A stretch of DNA of 36,837 bases from JAASSS01 sp021767745 (GTDB lineage Bacteria; Pseudomonadota; Gammaproteobacteria; UBA5335). The notes beneath the pieces were generated by a model that saw nothing but the letters and a program-made list of their open reading frames with translations, did not search any database and was not told where the DNA came from. Position 1 is the stretch's first letter. Each line of letters opens with the position of its first letter. The stretch covers positions 1 through 36,837 of the forward strand of contig JAXHVN010000025.1 of NCBI GenBank assembly GCA_034189165.1, written 5' to 3'. Position numbers and translations under genes: made by a program. This document shows positions 7,155 to 15,412 of this stretch, piece by piece.

Positions 7155-8192
7155 ATGGAGATGCACCTGCTGGGTCGGTCGGATCTGCGCGTCAGCCGCC
7201 TGTGCCTTGGCACCATGACCTTCGGCGAGCAGAACAGCGAGGCGCAGGCGCACGCGCAGCTCGATCGCGCAGTGGCCGCCGGCATCAACTTCATCGACAC
7301 GGCCGAGATGTACCCGGTGCCGCCGCAGGCGGCCACCCAGGGCCGCACCGAAGCCTGCATCGGCAGCTGGTTGGCGCGGCGCGGGGGCCGGGAGCGGCTG
7401 ATCATCGCCACCAAGGTGGCTGGGCGGGCGGACTGGCTGCCCTGGCTGCGCGGCGGGCCGCGGCTGATGCGGGAGCAGATCACCCAGGCGCTGGCACAGT
7501 CGCTGCGCCGGCTGCGGACCGACTACGTCGATCTCTACCAGCTGCACTGGCCGGAGCGGACCACCAACTTCTTCGGCCGGCTGGGCTACGAAGCGAGGCC
7601 CGTGGAGGACGCCGTGCCGCTGGCGGAAACGCTCGCGGTGCTGGGAGAGCTGGTCGGCGAGGGCAAGATCCGGCACATCGGCCTGTCCAACGAGACGCCC
7701 TGGGGCGTGATGCACACACTGGCCCTGAGTGATCGGCTGGGGCTGCCGCGGGTGGTGAGCGTGCAGAACCCCTACAACCTGCTCAATCGCAGCTTCGAGG
7801 TGGGTCTGGCCGAGGTCGCCCATCGGGAGTCGGTGCCGCTGCTGGCGTACTCGCCGCTCGCCTTCGGCATGCTGAGCGGCAAGTACGCCGGCGGCGCCCG
7901 CCCGGCCGGCGCCCGCCTGACGCGCTGGGACCGCTTCAGCCGCTACAGCAATCCCGAGGCGCAAGCGGCCACCGAGGCCTATGTGGCGCTGGCGCGGGAA
8001 CACGGACTTCAGCCCGCGCAGATGGCCCTGGCTTACGTCAACAGCCGCCCGTTCCTCGGCGCCAACATCATCGGCGCCACCACCCTCGAGCAGCTCGAGA
8101 CCAATCTCGCCAGCGAGGCGCTCGAGCTGCCCGAGACGGTGCTTGCGGGGATCGAGGCGATTCACCAGCGTCAGCCCAACCCGGCGCCCTAG
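7155..8192 (+). CDS. tas: NADP(H)-dependent aldo-keto reductase (Tas-like)
   Basis: A 345-residue TIM-barrel oxidoreductase. The catalytic tetrad of aldo-keto reductases is visible: Asp48 and Tyr53 in FIDTAEMY, Lys87 in ATKVAG, and His131 in QLHWP. The opening GRSDLRVSRLCLGTMTFG, the DTAEMYPVPP segment and the length match E. coli Tas closely. The substrate in the cell is not known; many members reduce aldehydes. ATG at 7155 is preceded by GGAG at 7144-7147; a second ATG at 7161 is in frame. The gene is divergent from apbE, and no operon partner follows. Confidence 0.88.
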   Translation: MEMHLLGRSDLRVSRLCLGTMTFGEQNSEAQAHAQLDRAVAAGINFIDTAEMYPVPPQAATQGRTEACIGSWLARRGGRERLIIATKVAGRADWLPWLRGGPRLMREQITQALAQSLRRLRTDYVDLYQLHWPERTTNFFGRLGYEARPVEDAVPLAETLAVLGELVGEGKIRHIGLSNETPWGVMHTLALSDRLGLPRVVSVQNPYNLLNRSFEVGLAEVAHRESVPLLAYSPLAFGMLSGKYAGGARPAGARLTRWDRFSRYSNPEAQAATEAYVALAREHGLQPAQMALAYVNSRPFLGANIIGATTLEQLETNLASEALELPETVLAGIEAIHQRQPNPAP

Positions 8193-8409
8193 CGGCCGGC
8201 GAATGCACGGGTCAGCGGGCGCCGATCGATCCCTGCACCGCGGGCAGCCGAAACCGATTCTCGCCGCCGACGGACAGCTCACCGCCGGTTCGAACGGCCG
8301 GGCGAAGGCCCGATGGGCCGGATCCGGCCATGGGCCCGCATGCCGTCCCTCCGGCAGGGAAGCCAAAAAAGGCACTGCCGGCTTGCGAACGAGGATCCGG
8401 GGATACATG

Positions 8410-8444
8410 GCGCAAAAAACGGCAAAGGGCGGCCGAAGCCGCCC
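8410..8444 (-). terminator. Rho-independent terminator with UUCG loop
   Basis: On the minus strand a perfect 7-bp GC stem (8444-8438 with 8433-8427) closes a TTCG tetraloop. It is followed by TTT and, four bases later, a run of six T. It sits about 25 bases past the stop of the gene at 8470-8802. This is the clearest intrinsic terminator in the window. Confidence 0.85.
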
Positions 8445-8469
8445 CTGCCTCAGGACCGAGGGCGGTCCC

Positions 8470-8802
8470 TCAGTCTTCGCTCAGGGCGACCGAGAACGGC
8501 AGGCCGGTCGGCAGCAAGGCGGCATTCACTGCAGCCACGAACTGATCTCGTGCGGTCGGCAGGGCAGGCAGATCGCTCACGGCAGTGGCCAGCGCCACCA
8601 GGCGCGGGAACTCGCTGGCAGCCAGCGTATCAACGAGGAAATCCACTTCGTAAACGGGGTAGTCGAACGGACCCAGCGTGGCCAGAACGACGTAACCCTG
8701 GCCGGCGACCGTCGCCAGCGCCGCGTCATCCAGCGGTTGCAGTTCGGCCTGGGCGAGCGGCGCAGCGAGCAGCAGGGCGCCGGCGAGCATCATCTTCTTC
8801 AT
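8470..8802 (-). CDS. Short secreted protein with LxxLDDxxLxxVxGQ motif
   Basis: A 110-residue protein of unknown function. Residues 1-19 are a clear Sec signal peptide ending APLAQA. Straight after cleavage comes ELQPLDDAALATVAGQGYV. This motif is common at the start of secreted gammaproteobacterial proteins grouped as DUF6160/FilA-like. In those proteins it is usually followed by a longer domain, so this is a short form. The rest is acidic and hydrophobic, without cysteine. ATG at 8802 has a strong AGGAAGGA site; an ATG at 8817 is less likely. It is transcribed alone, with its own terminator downstream and a palindrome just upstream, which suggests independent regulation. Confidence 0.75.
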   Translation of the reverse strand: MKKMMLAGALLLAAPLAQAELQPLDDAALATVAGQGYVVLATLGPFDYPVYEVDFLVDTLAASEFPRLVALATAVSDLPALPTARDQFVAAVNAALLPTGLPFSVALSED

Positions 8803-8826
8803 CGGTTCCTTCCTCATGATTGCGCG

Positions 8827-8849
8827 TTGACAGAGACGGATGCTGTCAA
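8827..8849. promoter_or_regulatory. Candidate operator: TTGACAG-N9-CTGTCAA
   Basis: A perfect 7-bp inverted repeat (8827-8833 and 8843-8849) with a 9-base spacer, 25 bp upstream of the secreted-protein gene. Spacing of arms suits a dimeric regulator. It does not overlap the ectA promoter at 8938-8966, so it probably serves the leftward gene. Confidence 0.45.
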
Positions 8850-8937
8850 GCAGCTCGACCCTATCACGCGGTGTGTTGCCAATGGGCGACACTGCCTCCG
8901 GATCGGCGCCGATCCGCAGCAGCCGCTGGCAAGCTCG

Positions 8938-8966
8938 TGGAAAGCGGTGGGCGAAGCGGCTATAAT
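8938..8966 (+). promoter_or_regulatory. Sigma-70-type promoter of the ectoine operon
   Basis: A perfect -10 box TATAAT lies at 8961-8966. TGGAAA (4 of 6 to -35) lies exactly 17 bp upstream at 8938-8943. The predicted start is near 8973, leaving a leader of about 117 bases before ectA. I cannot tell from sequence whether sigma-38 also reads it. Confidence 0.65.
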
Positions 8967-9089
8967 CAGCGTCCATTCGCGGTAACGCCATTCCATTTCC
9001 CCGGCGCCCGCTGCGAAAAGCCCATGGCCGCCAACAGCGGCCACCGCCAAGCACGGCGAGCGAAATAAAGCTCCCGCTGCCGTAACCGA

Positions 9090-9617
9090 ATGTCATCCAG
9101 GCAACCGACGATGCCCGTCGAACTCGGCGTGCCGAGCAGCACCGACGGCGCTGCCGTTCATGCATTGATTGCCGCCTGCCCACCGCTCGATACGAACTCG
9201 ATGTACTGCAATCTGTTGCAGTGCTCGCACTTCGCCGGCACCAGCGCGATTGCGCGCGATGCCGAGGGTGTCCTGGGCTTCGTCTCCGGCTATAGGCCAC
9301 CGGCACAGCCGGACGTCCTGTTCGTCTGGCAGGTGGCGGTCGCGCCACGGGGTCGCGGCCAGCGCCTGGCCGGGCGACTGATCGAGGACATCCTCGGCCG
9401 ACCGGAGTGCCGCCGAGTCCGGTTTATCGAAACCACCATCACAGCCGACAACGAGGCCTCCTGGGCGCTGTTTCGCAGCATCGCCAGACGAGGCAACGCC
9501 GAGTTGCACCACGCGCCGCACTTCGAGCGCGACGAGCACTTTCTCGGCTCGCACGCCACTGAGCACCTGGTGCGCATCGGCCCGTTCCCCACCGATTCCG
9601 GAGACAGCAACGCATGA
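9090..9617 (+). CDS. ectA: L-2,4-diaminobutyrate N-gamma-acetyltransferase
   Basis: Second step of ectoine synthesis: acetylates 2,4-diaminobutyrate with acetyl-CoA. The 175-residue protein is a GNAT fold. Family hallmarks are DGAAVHALI, the segment PPLDTNSMYCNLLQCSHFAGTS, the acetyl-CoA loop VAPRGRGQRLAGRL, and ETTITADNEASWALF. Position directly before ectB and ectC confirms it. ATG at 9090 lacks a clear ribosome site; ATG at 9111 (starting MPVELG) is an alternative that loses only seven residues. The stop overlaps the ectB start (ATGA), suggesting translational coupling. Confidence 0.97.
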   Translation: MSSRQPTMPVELGVPSSTDGAAVHALIAACPPLDTNSMYCNLLQCSHFAGTSAIARDAEGVLGFVSGYRPPAQPDVLFVWQVAVAPRGRGQRLAGRLIEDILGRPECRRVRFIETTITADNEASWALFRSIARRGNAELHHAPHFERDEHFLGSHATEHLVRIGPFPTDSGDSNA

Positions 9618-10951
9618 CCGACCCAGCCAGTACCGAGAACGCCAGTCACGCGAACAACGAGGCGACCGACACCAGCATCTTCGAGCAGCGCGAATCCAAC
9701 GTGCAGACCTACGCCCGCTCGTTCCCGGTCATCTTCGAGCAGGCACGGGGCGCGGTACTGACCGATGCCGATGGCGAGCACTACCTGGACTTTCTGGCCG
9801 GCGCCGGCAGCCTCAACTACGGGCACAACCATCCCGTGCTGCGCGATGCGCTGATCGCCTACATCCAGGGCGATGGCATCGCCCACGGCCTCGACATGCA
9901 TACCCGGGCCAAGGCGGATTTCCTCGCTGCCTTCGAGGCGAAGATCCTTGAGCCCCGCGGCCTCGACTACGTGCTGCAGTTCACCGGCCCGACCGGCGCC
10001 AACGCCGTGGAAGCGGCCATGAAGCTCGCGCGCAAGGTCACCGGCCGCCAGAACATCGTGCACTTCACCAACGGCTTCCATGGCGTGACCCTGGGCGCGC
10101 TGGCGGCCACCGGCAACAGTCACCATCGCGGCGGCGCGGGCATGACCATTCCCGGCGGCACGGCGATGCCCTATGAGGGTTATCTCGGTGAAGCGATGGA
10201 CACCACCGAGTACCTGGACAAGGTCCTGGCCGACAACAGCAGCGGCGTCGACCTGCCGGCGGCGGTGATCGTCGAGACGGTGCAGGGCGAGGGCGGCCTG
10301 AACGTCGCCTCCTTCGACTGGCTGCGCAACCTGCAGGCGGTCTGCCGCCGGCACCAGGTGCTGTTGATCGTGGACGACATCCAGGCCGGCTGCGGGCGCA
10401 CCGGCACGTTCTTCAGCTTCGAGCCGGCCGGCATCGAGCCAGACATCGTCACGCTGTCGAAGTCGCTGAGCGGCTTCGGCCTGCCGTTCGCCGTCACGCT
10501 GCTGCGGCGCGAACTCGACCAGTGGGCGCCGGGCGAGCACAACGGCACGTTCCGGGGCAACAATCACGCCTTCGTCACCGCCACGGCGGCCATCGACACC
10601 TTCTGGCAGGACGGAGAGTTCGCCGCCGAGGTCCGGCGCAAGAGCGACGATCTGGCCGCACGGCTGGACGCCATCGCCGCGTCCCGCCCGGGCCTGCAGC
10701 GCAAGGGTCGTGGTCTGATGCAGGGGCTGGCGTGTGCCGACGGCGAGACGGCCAAGCGCATTACCCGCCACTGCTTCGAACACGGCCTGGTCATCGAGAC
10801 CGGCGGCCCGGAAGGCGAGGTCATCAAGTGCCTGGTGCCGCTGACCATCACGGATGAAGAGCTGCAGCGCGGGCTGGCCGTGCTGGAACGCGCCGTGCAT
10901 GCGATCCTGCCGCGCGAAGGCGTCATCGGCCTGGCACCAACGAACCCCTGA
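9614..10951 (+). CDS. ectB: Diaminobutyrate-2-oxoglutarate aminotransferase
   Basis: First step of ectoine synthesis: transfers an amino group from glutamate to aspartate semialdehyde. A 445-residue class III PLP aminotransferase. FTGPTGANAVEAA binds the cofactor phosphate, IVDDIQAGCGRTG contains the cofactor aspartate (Asp254), and Lys283 in TLSKSLSG should form the Schiff base. The opening IFEQRESNVQTYARSFP is typical of EctB; it has a longer variable N-terminus than many homologues (about 20 residues before this motif). The start overlaps the ectA stop by four bases; ectC follows 19 bp after the stop. Confidence 0.98.
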   Translation: MTDPASTENASHANNEATDTSIFEQRESNVQTYARSFPVIFEQARGAVLTDADGEHYLDFLAGAGSLNYGHNHPVLRDALIAYIQGDGIAHGLDMHTRAKADFLAAFEAKILEPRGLDYVLQFTGPTGANAVEAAMKLARKVTGRQNIVHFTNGFHGVTLGALAATGNSHHRGGAGMTIPGGTAMPYEGYLGEAMDTTEYLDKVLADNSSGVDLPAAVIVETVQGEGGLNVASFDWLRNLQAVCRRHQVLLIVDDIQAGCGRTGTFFSFEPAGIEPDIVTLSKSLSGFGLPFAVTLLRRELDQWAPGEHNGTFRGNNHAFVTATAAIDTFWQDGEFAAEVRRKSDDLAARLDAIAASRPGLQRKGRGLMQGLACADGETAKRITRHCFEHGLVIETGGPEGEVIKCLVPLTITDEELQRGLAVLERAVHAILPREGVIGLAPTNP

Positions 10952-10970
10952 GCCACTGCAAGGAGCGAAC

Positions 10971-11369
10971 ATGAAGATCCGACGCCTCGAGCAAGCCCGC
11001 AACAGCGACCGTCGCATCACCAGCAAGACCTGGGAAAGCACCCGCATGGCCCTGCGCGACGACAACATGGGCTTTTCGTTTCACATCACCACCATCTACG
11101 GCGGCACCGAAACGCACATGCATTACCGCAACCACCTGGAGGCGGTGTACTGCATCAGCGGCGAGGGCGAGATCGAGGACAAGGCCACGGGCGAAGTGCA
11201 CCAGATCGCCCCAGGCACGCTCTACCTGCTGGACCAGCACGATGCGCACGTGGTGCGGGCGCGCGCCGATCTGGAACTGGCCTGTGTGTTCAACCCGCCG
11301 CTGTTCGGCACCGAGGTGCACGATGAGTCCGGCGCCTATCCGGTCGAAGCCGACACGGTAGCCGACTGA
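10971..11369 (+). CDS. ectC: L-ectoine synthase
   Basis: Last step: closes the ring of N-gamma-acetyl-diaminobutyrate to give ectoine. A 132-residue cupin. The iron ligands known from studied EctC proteins fall at the expected positions: Glu57 (in NHLEAVY), Tyr85 (in GTLYLLD) and His93 (in DAHVV). ATG at 10971 follows AGGAG. No ectD (hydroxylase) or ask_ect (dedicated aspartokinase) is found after it, so this locus makes ectoine but not hydroxyectoine. A GC-rich gap of 43 bp without a T-run separates it from the symporter gene, so read-through is possible. Confidence 0.98.
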   Translation: MKIRRLEQARNSDRRITSKTWESTRMALRDDNMGFSFHITTIYGGTETHMHYRNHLEAVYCISGEGEIEDKATGEVHQIAPGTLYLLDQHDAHVVRARADLELACVFNPPLFGTEVHDESGAYPVEADTVAD

Positions 11370-11412
11370 CCGGCCGGCCGCTGCCGGCCCTTGCGCCGGC
11401 GGCGCCACGCGC

Positions 11413-12831
11413 GTGACTGCACTCAGCTTTCTGGTCTTTCTCGGCGGCTTTCTGGCAGTCGGGGTGATGTCCATCACCCGGGCGCGCGATGACGCCGACG
11501 ACTACTACCTCGCCAGCCGCGAGCTATCGCCGTTGATGACGGGGCTTTCCGCCGTGGCCACCAACAACAGTGGCTACATGTTCATCGGCGTCATCGGCTA
11601 CACCTACGCCACCGGGCTGGCGGCCATCTGGCTGATGGTCGGCTGGATCCTCGGCGACCTGCTCGGCTCTCTGCTGCTGCACCGTCACCTGCGGGAGGCC
11701 TCCGGCCGGGCCGGCGCCGCCACCCTGCCCGGCACGCTGGCCGGCTGGCAGGGCCAGCACATGGGTGGCCTGCGGGCCGCGGGCGGGCTGATCGCGGTGG
11801 TATTCATGGGGGCCTATGCCGCCGCCCAGCTGGCCGCCGGGGGCAAGGCGCTGACGGCGCTGTTCGGCTGGCATCCAGACGCCGGCGCGCTCATCGGCAG
11901 CGGCATCGTGCTGCTCTACTGTTTCGCCGGCGGCATCCGCGCCTCGATCTGGACCGACACTGCCCAGGCGATCGTCATGCTCGCCGCCATGACCCTGCTG
12001 TTCGGGGTCGGGGTACACACCCTCGGCGGCCCCGGCGCCACCTGGACCAGACTGGCCGCGATCGACGGCTATACCGACTTGGTGCCGCCGGCGCTGCTGC
12101 TGCCCGGCGCCGCGGGCCTGGCGCTGTTCATCATCGGCTGGCTGTTCGCCGGTCTCGGCGTGCTGGGCCAGCCCCACATCGTGGTGCGCTTCATGGCGCT
12201 CGAGCAGCCCTCGCAGATGATGCGGGCGCGCTTCTACTACTACGTCTTCTTCTCGCTGTTCTACGCCCTGGCCACGGGGGTGGGCATGCTGGCACGGCTG
12301 TACCTGCCGGAGCTGGCGGCAGGTGACCCGGAGCTGGCGCTGCCGACCATGGCCCGCGAATTGCTGCCGCCGGTGCTGGTGGGGCTGATTCTCGCCGGCA
12401 TCTTCGCCGCGACGCTCTCCACCGCCGATTCGCTCGTGCTGGCCTGCTCGGCCTCGGTCACCACCGACCTGCTGCCCGGCCGGCAGCAGAGCCGTCGCAC
12501 CGCCAAGCTGGCGACCATCGCGGTGACAGGCCTCGCGCTGCTGCTGGCCGTTGCCGAACCGCCGAGCGTGTTCGCGCTGGTCATCCTGGCGTGGAGCGCA
12601 CTGGCCTCCGCCTTCGTGCCGCTGGCCGTGCTGCTGGCGCTCGGTCAGCGGCCGGCGCAGTGGCAGGCGATCGCCATCATGCTCGGTGGCCTCGCCGCCA
12701 GCCTTGGCTGGTACGCCGTCGGCCTGAACGCGTTGCTCTACGAGGGGCTGATCGGCCTGCTCACCGGCCTCGCCCTGTGGCCGCTGAGTGAATGGTGGCG
12801 TCGCCGGACCGTCGCCGTCGAAGCCGCCTGA
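11413..12831 (+). CDS. Sodium:solute symporter (SSS family)
   Basis: A 472-residue membrane protein with about 13 helices. It uses the Na+ gradient to import a solute. DDYYLASRELSPLMTGLSAVATNNSGYMFIG resembles the first unwound helix of PutP/SSS transporters, and GLILAGIFAATLSTADS is the conserved helix carrying Na+-binding serines. The substrate cannot be told from sequence; proline or another compatible solute is a reasonable guess because it lies 43 bp after ectC on the same strand. The start is GTG at 11413, without a good ribosome site; an ATG further in would remove helix 1 and is unlikely. It ends 5 bp from the stop of the convergent ABC permease gene. Confidence 0.88.
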   Translation: MTALSFLVFLGGFLAVGVMSITRARDDADDYYLASRELSPLMTGLSAVATNNSGYMFIGVIGYTYATGLAAIWLMVGWILGDLLGSLLLHRHLREASGRAGAATLPGTLAGWQGQHMGGLRAAGGLIAVVFMGAYAAAQLAAGGKALTALFGWHPDAGALIGSGIVLLYCFAGGIRASIWTDTAQAIVMLAAMTLLFGVGVHTLGGPGATWTRLAAIDGYTDLVPPALLLPGAAGLALFIIGWLFAGLGVLGQPHIVVRFMALEQPSQMMRARFYYYVFFSLFYALATGVGMLARLYLPELAAGDPELALPTMARELLPPVLVGLILAGIFAATLSTADSLVLACSASVTTDLLPGRQQSRRTAKLATIAVTGLALLLAVAEPPSVFALVILAWSALASAFVPLAVLLALGQRPAQWQAIAIMLGGLAASLGWYAVGLNALLYEGLIGLLTGLALWPLSEWWRRRTVAVEAA

Positions 12832-12836
12832 CCGCC

Positions 12837-13634
12837 CTATTCGCCCTGTTGCAGCAACAGCCCGCGCTCGCGGGCGATGCGAAAGACCCAGAGGAACACG
12901 CCGGCGCCCAGCGCCAGATAGCCGACGTTGAGCGCCGCGGCCGCCAGCAGGTGCCCGACCGGCAGCTGCTGCTCGAACATGATCTGGCGCATGCCCTCGA
13001 ACACGTGCGCGGTGGGCAGAGCAAAGGCCACCGGCTGCAACCAGTCCGGCAGCGTCGCAATCGGATAATAGATGCCGCTCAGCGGCGCCAGCGCGAAGAT
13101 CGAGGCCCAGCCGATGCTCTCGGCGCCAAGGCCATAGCGCAGCAGCATCGCCGCCACCAGCAGCCCCATGGCCCAGCCGAAGACCAGCAGATTGCCGAAC
13201 AGCGCCACCAGAGGCAGGCCAAGGCCGAGGATCGAGTAGCCGAACAGCGGCACCGCCAGCAGCGCCGCCACGCCGACGCCGAAGAGCGTGCGGAAGAAGC
13301 TGATGCCGATCATGCCGGCGATCATCTCCCACGGACGCAGCGGGCTGACGAACAGCTGCCCGAGGTTGCGTGCGTAGACCTCCTCGATGAAGGCGAGAAA
13401 CACCCCCAGCTGGCTGCGAAAGACCGTGTCCCACAGCAGCACCGCGGCGATGAACACGCCGGCCGCCTGCGCGACCCAGCCACTCTGGCCGGCCATGAAC
13501 TTGGTGATGAACCCCCAGATGATCATCTGCACCGTCGGCCAGTACGCCTGCTCCAGCAGGCGCGGCCAGGAGCCGCGAATCAGGTAATAATAGCGCAGCA
13601 TCAGCGCGCCGATGCGCAGCAGCGAGTCGTTCAT
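12837..13634 (-). CDS. ABC-2 type transporter permease
   Basis: The 265-residue membrane half of an ABC exporter, with about six helices. The N-terminal region (YYYLIRGSWPRLLEQAYWPTVQMIIWGF), the cytoplasmic segment VYARNLGQLFVSPLRPWEMI and the helix containing APLSGIYYPIATLPDWLQPVAFALPTAHVFEGMR are typical of the ABC-2 family. Its start overlaps the ATPase gene stop by four bases (ATGA on the minus strand), so the two form one unit. The exported substrate is unknown. Relatives with this N-terminus occur as ATPase/permease pairs in many proteobacteria. Confidence 0.88.
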   Translation of the reverse strand: MNDSLLRIGALMLRYYYLIRGSWPRLLEQAYWPTVQMIIWGFITKFMAGQSGWVAQAAGVFIAAVLLWDTVFRSQLGVFLAFIEEVYARNLGQLFVSPLRPWEMIAGMIGISFFRTLFGVGVAALLAVPLFGYSILGLGLPLVALFGNLLVFGWAMGLLVAAMLLRYGLGAESIGWASIFALAPLSGIYYPIATLPDWLQPVAFALPTAHVFEGMRQIMFEQQLPVGHLLAAAALNVGYLALGAGVFLWVFRIARERGLLLQQGE

Positions 13635-14374
13635 CCGGCCAGGCGCTCCTGTCCCCGCGCGATGTCCAGGAAGACCTGCTCCAGATCGCGCCCGCCATAG
13701 CGGCGGATGAGTTCGGCGGGCGCGGCCTGTGCCACTACCTCGCCCTGGCGCAGGATCACGGCGTCATCGCAGATGCGCTCGACCTCCTGCATGTTGTGCG
13801 ACGCCAGCAGGATCGAGGCGCCACTGCGATGCGCATAGGCGGCCAGATAACGCCGCAGCCGATCCGCCGTGTCCGGATCCATCGAGGCGGTGGGCTCGTC
13901 GAGCAGCAGCAGCTCCGGCTCGTTCAGCAGCGCCTTGGCCAACGCCACACGCGTCTTCTGCCCGGCCGACAGGCTCCGGTAGGGGCGGTCGATGAAGGCC
14001 TCCAGCGCCAGCTCGTCCGCCAGCGCCGCAATGCGGACCCGGCGGGCCCGCACGCCGTAGAGCTGGGCATAGACCGTCAGATTCTCCCGCACCGTCAGAC
14101 GCTGCGGCAGGTCGACATAGGGCGAAGAGAAGTTCAGCCGCGGCAGCACGCGGTAGCGGTCACGCTGCATGTCGGCGCCGAGCAGCACCGCCTTGCCCGT
14201 GGTCGGGATCAGCAGCCCGAGCAGCATGGCGATGGTGGTGGTCTTGCCCGCACCGTTGCCGCCCAGCAGGCCGCAGATACTGCCGCGCGCCACCTCGAAG
14301 CTGACCGAACGCACGGCGAGCGTCTCGCCGAAGCGCTTGCCGAGCCCGGAGGCGCGGATCGCCGCCTCAGCCAT
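13631..14374 (-). CDS. ABC transporter ATP-binding protein
   Basis: A 247-residue ATPase paired with the permease just downstream. Walker A is GGNGAGKTT (about 38-46), the signature is LSAGQ (135-139), Walker B is LLLLDEPT, and the switch histidine is in ASHNMQEVE. The region where most family members have a Q-loop glutamine reads LNFSSPYVDLP, without glutamine; this subfamily variant may affect coupling to the permease. ATG at 14374 lies inside the last codons of the upstream BASS transporter gene (8-bp overlap), so all three genes are probably one transcript. The substrate is unknown. Confidence 0.9.
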   Translation of the reverse strand: MAEAAIRASGLGKRFGETLAVRSVSFEVARGSICGLLGGNGAGKTTTIAMLLGLLIPTTGKAVLLGADMQRDRYRVLPRLNFSSPYVDLPQRLTVRENLTVYAQLYGVRARRVRIAALADELALEAFIDRPYRSLSAGQKTRVALAKALLNEPELLLLDEPTASMDPDTADRLRRYLAAYAHRSGASILLASHNMQEVERICDDAVILRQGEVVAQAAPAELIRRYGGRDLEQVFLDIARGQERLAG

Positions 14375-15287
14375 GCCGCGCCACCGGCGCCCGCCGCGCC
14401 CAGACGCCGGCCAGGGCGGCGCCGGAAAGATTGTGCCAGACGCTGAACACGGCTCCGGGCAGCGCCGCGGCGGCACCGAAGTGCTGTGCGCCGAGCAGCG
14501 CCGCGAGTCCCGAATTCTGCATCCCGACCTCCAGGGCGAGCGTGCGGCAGGTGGCCTCGTCCTGCCGGGTGATCCGCGCCAGGCCGTAACCCATCGCCAG
14601 CCCCCCCGCGTTGTGCAGCGCGACCGCGACCAGCGTCGCCCCGCTCAGTACCCCGAGCAGGTCGTGGTTCATGGCCACGACGATCGCGATGATCAGCGCG
14701 ATCGCGCCCGCCGCCAGCCCCGGCAGGACCGGTTCCAGCGCCGCCAGACGTGCGCCGAACCACCAGCGCACCGCGAACCCGGCCAGCACCGGCGCCAGCA
14801 CCACCTCGGCGACCGATCGCAGCAGCCCCAGTGCCGGCACCGCCACCTCGGCACCGAGGTAGAACGTCGCCAGCGCCGGCGTGAACAGCACCGCCAACAG
14901 CGTGGACAGCGCCGTCAGCGAGACCGACAGCGCCAGATCCCCGCGGGCGAGGAAGCACATCACGTTCGATGCCGTGCCGCCCGGCGCCGCACCCACCAGC
15001 ACCAGGCCCACGGCGATCGGCTCGGGCAGACGCAGCAGCCGCACCAGCAGCCAGGCCAGCAGCGGCATCAGGAAGAACTGCGCCGTGACGCCCAGCAACA
15101 GCACGGCCGGACGCGCCCGCACGCTGGCGAAGCTGGCCGGCGTCAGCGTCAGCCCCATCGCGAACATCACCGCGCCCAGCAGTGGCAGCAGGGCCGGCTG
15201 CAGCGCCGCGAACGGTGCCGGCAGCAGGCCGGCGATGAGAGCGGCGCCCAGCGCCAGCAACGGCAGGGCCCGGCTGACGCGGGACAA
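14367..15287 (-). CDS. BASS-family (bile acid:sodium symporter-type) transporter
   Basis: A 306-residue protein with about ten helices. FAMGLTLTPASF (helix 2 region) and VGAAPGGTASNVMCFLARGDLALSVSLTALST, which contains the crossover region that binds Na+, mark the BASS family. Bacterial members usually import organic acids such as pantoate or 2-keto acids rather than bile acids; the substrate here is unknown. The start is TTG at 15287: AAGGAG lies seven bases upstream at the right spacing and no ATG fits better. The gene is divergent from the AmpG-like gene, and its end overlaps the start of an ABC ATPase gene. Confidence 0.88.
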   Translation of the reverse strand: MSRVSRALPLLALGAALIAGLLPAPFAALQPALLPLLGAVMFAMGLTLTPASFASVRARPAVLLLGVTAQFFLMPLLAWLLVRLLRLPEPIAVGLVLVGAAPGGTASNVMCFLARGDLALSVSLTALSTLLAVLFTPALATFYLGAEVAVPALGLLRSVAEVVLAPVLAGFAVRWWFGARLAALEPVLPGLAAGAIALIIAIVVAMNHDLLGVLSGATLVAVALHNAGGLAMGYGLARITRQDEATCRTLALEVGMQNSGLAALLGAQHFGAAAALPGAVFSVWHNLSGAALAGVWARRAPVARHG

Positions 15288-15412
15288 CGGCAGACTCCTT
15301 GCGCAGGCATGAACACGCGGCGCCCGTTGGTGGAACGGCGCCGGCCGCGTAGCATACCGCGCACGGCCGCCGCGAGGCCGATCCCATCCGTACCGGCCGC
15401 CGTCCTCCCCTG

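Noticed and set aside
8193..8409. Possible small RNA or small gene next to the secreted-protein terminator
   Set aside because: A second A-run and a short inverted repeat are present (near 8358-8385), but there is no promoter and no stable fold I could define. The 67-codon minus-strand frame looks random.
12590..13700. Long antisense frames over the symporter and ABC permease
   Set aside because: Both strands stay open because of high GC; only the frames with membrane helices and family motifs were kept.
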